NCBI GenBank assembly: GCA_913064755.1
Contig: CAJYBQ010000088.1
Span: 1-9,157 of the forward strand
Reading direction: 5' to 3'
Length of the DNA: 9,157 nt
Origin: an uncultured Alphaproteobacteria bacterium
GTDB taxonomy: Bacteria; Pseudomonadota; Alphaproteobacteria; Minwuiales; Minwuiaceae
Program-made: the position numbers and the translations under genes
Notes under the pieces: generated by a model
What the model saw: the letters and a program-made list of their open reading frames with translations, nothing else
What the model was told of the DNA's origin: nothing
The model's database searches: none
Part shown: one piece after another, positions 8,313 to 9,157 of the stretch
How positions within the stretch are numbered: position 1 is the stretch's first letter
Layout: each line of letters begins with the position of its first letter

Positions 8313-8756
8313 CTATTGCGCGTCCACACGGCCCGGTGCCTGTGCAACCAGGGCAACACGGGTGAATCCGGCTGCATTGATGGTGCCCATGACCTCCATG
8401 ACCCGGCCGTAATCGATGGTCCGGTCACCGCGAACGAATATCCGCCGATCCTGCGCCGCATCGGTGATCGCGGTCAGTTTCGGGACAAGGTCACCCAGCT
8501 GGACTTCCTTTTCCTGAAGGAAGATACGACCATCCTTGTCGATGGTTATGGCCAATGGCTCATCCAGCCCCTGAAGTGTCGGCGCCACTGCCTTGGGCAA
8601 TTCCACCGGCACACCGACCGACAGCAGCGGTGCCGCGATCATGAAGACCACCAGCAGCACCAGCATGACATCGACGAAAGGCGTGACGTTGATTTCCGAC
8701 ATCAGGTTGTGGCGCTTGCGGCGCTGGAACCTGCCACCCTGCACCTGGATTGCCAT
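8313..8756 (-). CDS. tolR: TolR, Tol-Pal motor subunit
   Basis: TolR is a 147-aa ExbD/TolR-family protein, a normal length. It has a short basic cytoplasmic N-terminus (FQRRKRHN), one transmembrane helix and a periplasmic domain that contacts peptidoglycan. The signature SEINVTPFVDVMLVLLVVF lies at about residues 20-38 and includes Asp29, the expected proton-carrying residue (Asp23 in E. coli TolR). The periplasmic part shows ITIDKDGRIFLQ and the terminal IFVRGDRTIDYGRVMEVMGTI block typical of the family. The ATG overlaps the tolQ stop (TGATG), and a GAGGGGGAG Shine-Dalgarno lies 8 nt upstream, so tolQ and tolR are probably translationally coupled. The stop is TAG at 8315-8313. It works with TolQ to energise TolA. 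Confidence 0.96.
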   Translation of the reverse strand: MAIQVQGGRFQRRKRHNLMSEINVTPFVDVMLVLLVVFMIAAPLLSVGVPVELPKAVAPTLQGLDEPLAITIDKDGRIFLQEKEVQLGDLVPKLTAITDAAQDRRIFVRGDRTIDYGRVMEVMGTINAAGFTRVALVAQAPGRVDAQ

Positions 8757-9157
8757 CAGTTGTTCTCCCCCTCGTCCAGCTGCCGGGACATGATGGCGGA
8801 GAACTCGCCCGCGAAGCCTTCCAGGCGGGTGGCGTAACGACCGAGATCGTTGGAGAACTTGTTGTAGGCGATGGTCGCGGGGATGGCGGCGACAAGGCCC
8901 AGTGCGGTGGCAAACAGCGCCTCCGCGATGCCCGGTGCCACGACGGCCAGCGCCGTGTTCTTGGTTGCGGCGATGGACTGGAAACTGTCCATGATGCCCC
9001 AGCCGGTGCCGAACAGGCCCCCGAAGGGCGCCGTGGAACCGACAGTGCCCAGAACCGAGAGCTACCCCTCCAGCAGCCCGCACCCCCGGTCGCTGCTCCA
9101 CCGACTCCCCTGGCCGAACCCGTCCTGCACGCCGGCGCGCACAGGATCCGTGTCACG
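8756..9157 (-). CDS. tolQ: TolQ, Tol-Pal proton channel subunit (partial, 5' end missing and damaged)
   Basis: TolQ is the multi-span inner-membrane subunit that forms the proton channel of the Tol-Pal motor with TolR (MotA/ExbB/TolQ family). Seen here: the family block reading LGTVGSTAPF, then GIMDSFQSIAATKNTALAVV, then the third-helix signature EALFATALGLVAAIPATIAYN with the conserved channel Thr, and a C-terminus ending SRQLDEGENN. The stop TGA (8758-8756) shares one base with the tolR ATG. The frame is clean up to about 9055. Upstream of that it has an in-frame TAG at 9064-9062, and beyond the stop no frame gives convincing TolQ sequence. The block normally reading APF(I/V)GLFGTVWGIM has Gly at both the I/V and V positions. 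I infer poor-quality sequence at a contig end rather than a true pseudogene. The N-terminal half lies outside the window. Confidence 0.88.

Noticed and set aside
7159..8412. Long plus-strand frame opposite tolA
   Set aside because: Its Arg/Leu/Gly-rich low-complexity translation mirrors the proline-rich tolA linker. It is a shadow.
8313..9101. A 262-aa reading frame that would fuse extra N-terminal sequence to TolR
   Set aside because: The first ~115 residues are out-of-frame tolQ sequence. The true TolR start is the ATG at 8756 with a good Shine-Dalgarno.

Overview
This GC-rich window carries eight genes, all on the minus strand, in the order tolQ (3' part only), tolR, tolA, a small lipoprotein gene, tolB, pal, cpoB (ybgF), tilS and ftsH. 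That is the usual Tol-Pal cluster followed by tilS-ftsH seen in Alphaproteobacteria. The high GC, the OM lipoproteins, the TonB-like proline-rich TolA and this gene order point to an alphaproteobacterium, probably a Rhodospirillales-like lineage. The order-level placement is a guess. No mobile elements, CRISPR arrays, tRNAs or rRNAs were seen, and the plus-strand open frames look like GC-driven shadows.

Reading in the direction of transcription (high to low coordinates): positions 9157-8756 hold the C-terminal part of TolQ, and the outermost ~100 bases are corrupt. TolR (8756-8313) and TolA (8247-7201) complete the inner-membrane motor. Between tolA and tolB lies an extra gene (7204-6773) for a 143-aa lipoprotein. 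It overlaps both neighbours by 4 nt and aligns without gaps to the last 96 residues of TolA. TolB (6776-5433) is the periplasmic propeller. After a 200-nt gap comes Pal (5232-4684), the peptidoglycan-binding OM lipoprotein. A 16-bp hairpin then separates pal from CpoB (4483-3395), which is followed 4 nt later by TilS (3390-2185). FtsH (2023-83) follows after a 161-nt spacer containing a perfect 9-bp dyad. No gap exceeds 300 bases.

Together TolQ, TolR and TolA use the proton gradient to act on TolB and Pal, holding the outer membrane to the wall and pulling it in at division. CpoB couples this to wall synthesis. TilS (tRNA-Ile lysidine synthase) and FtsH (membrane AAA+ protease) are housekeeping genes that travel with the cluster.

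The most unusual element is the lipoprotein with a second copy of the TolA C-terminal domain. It would put a TolA-like TolB/Pal-contacting domain on the outer membrane instead of on the inner-membrane motor.
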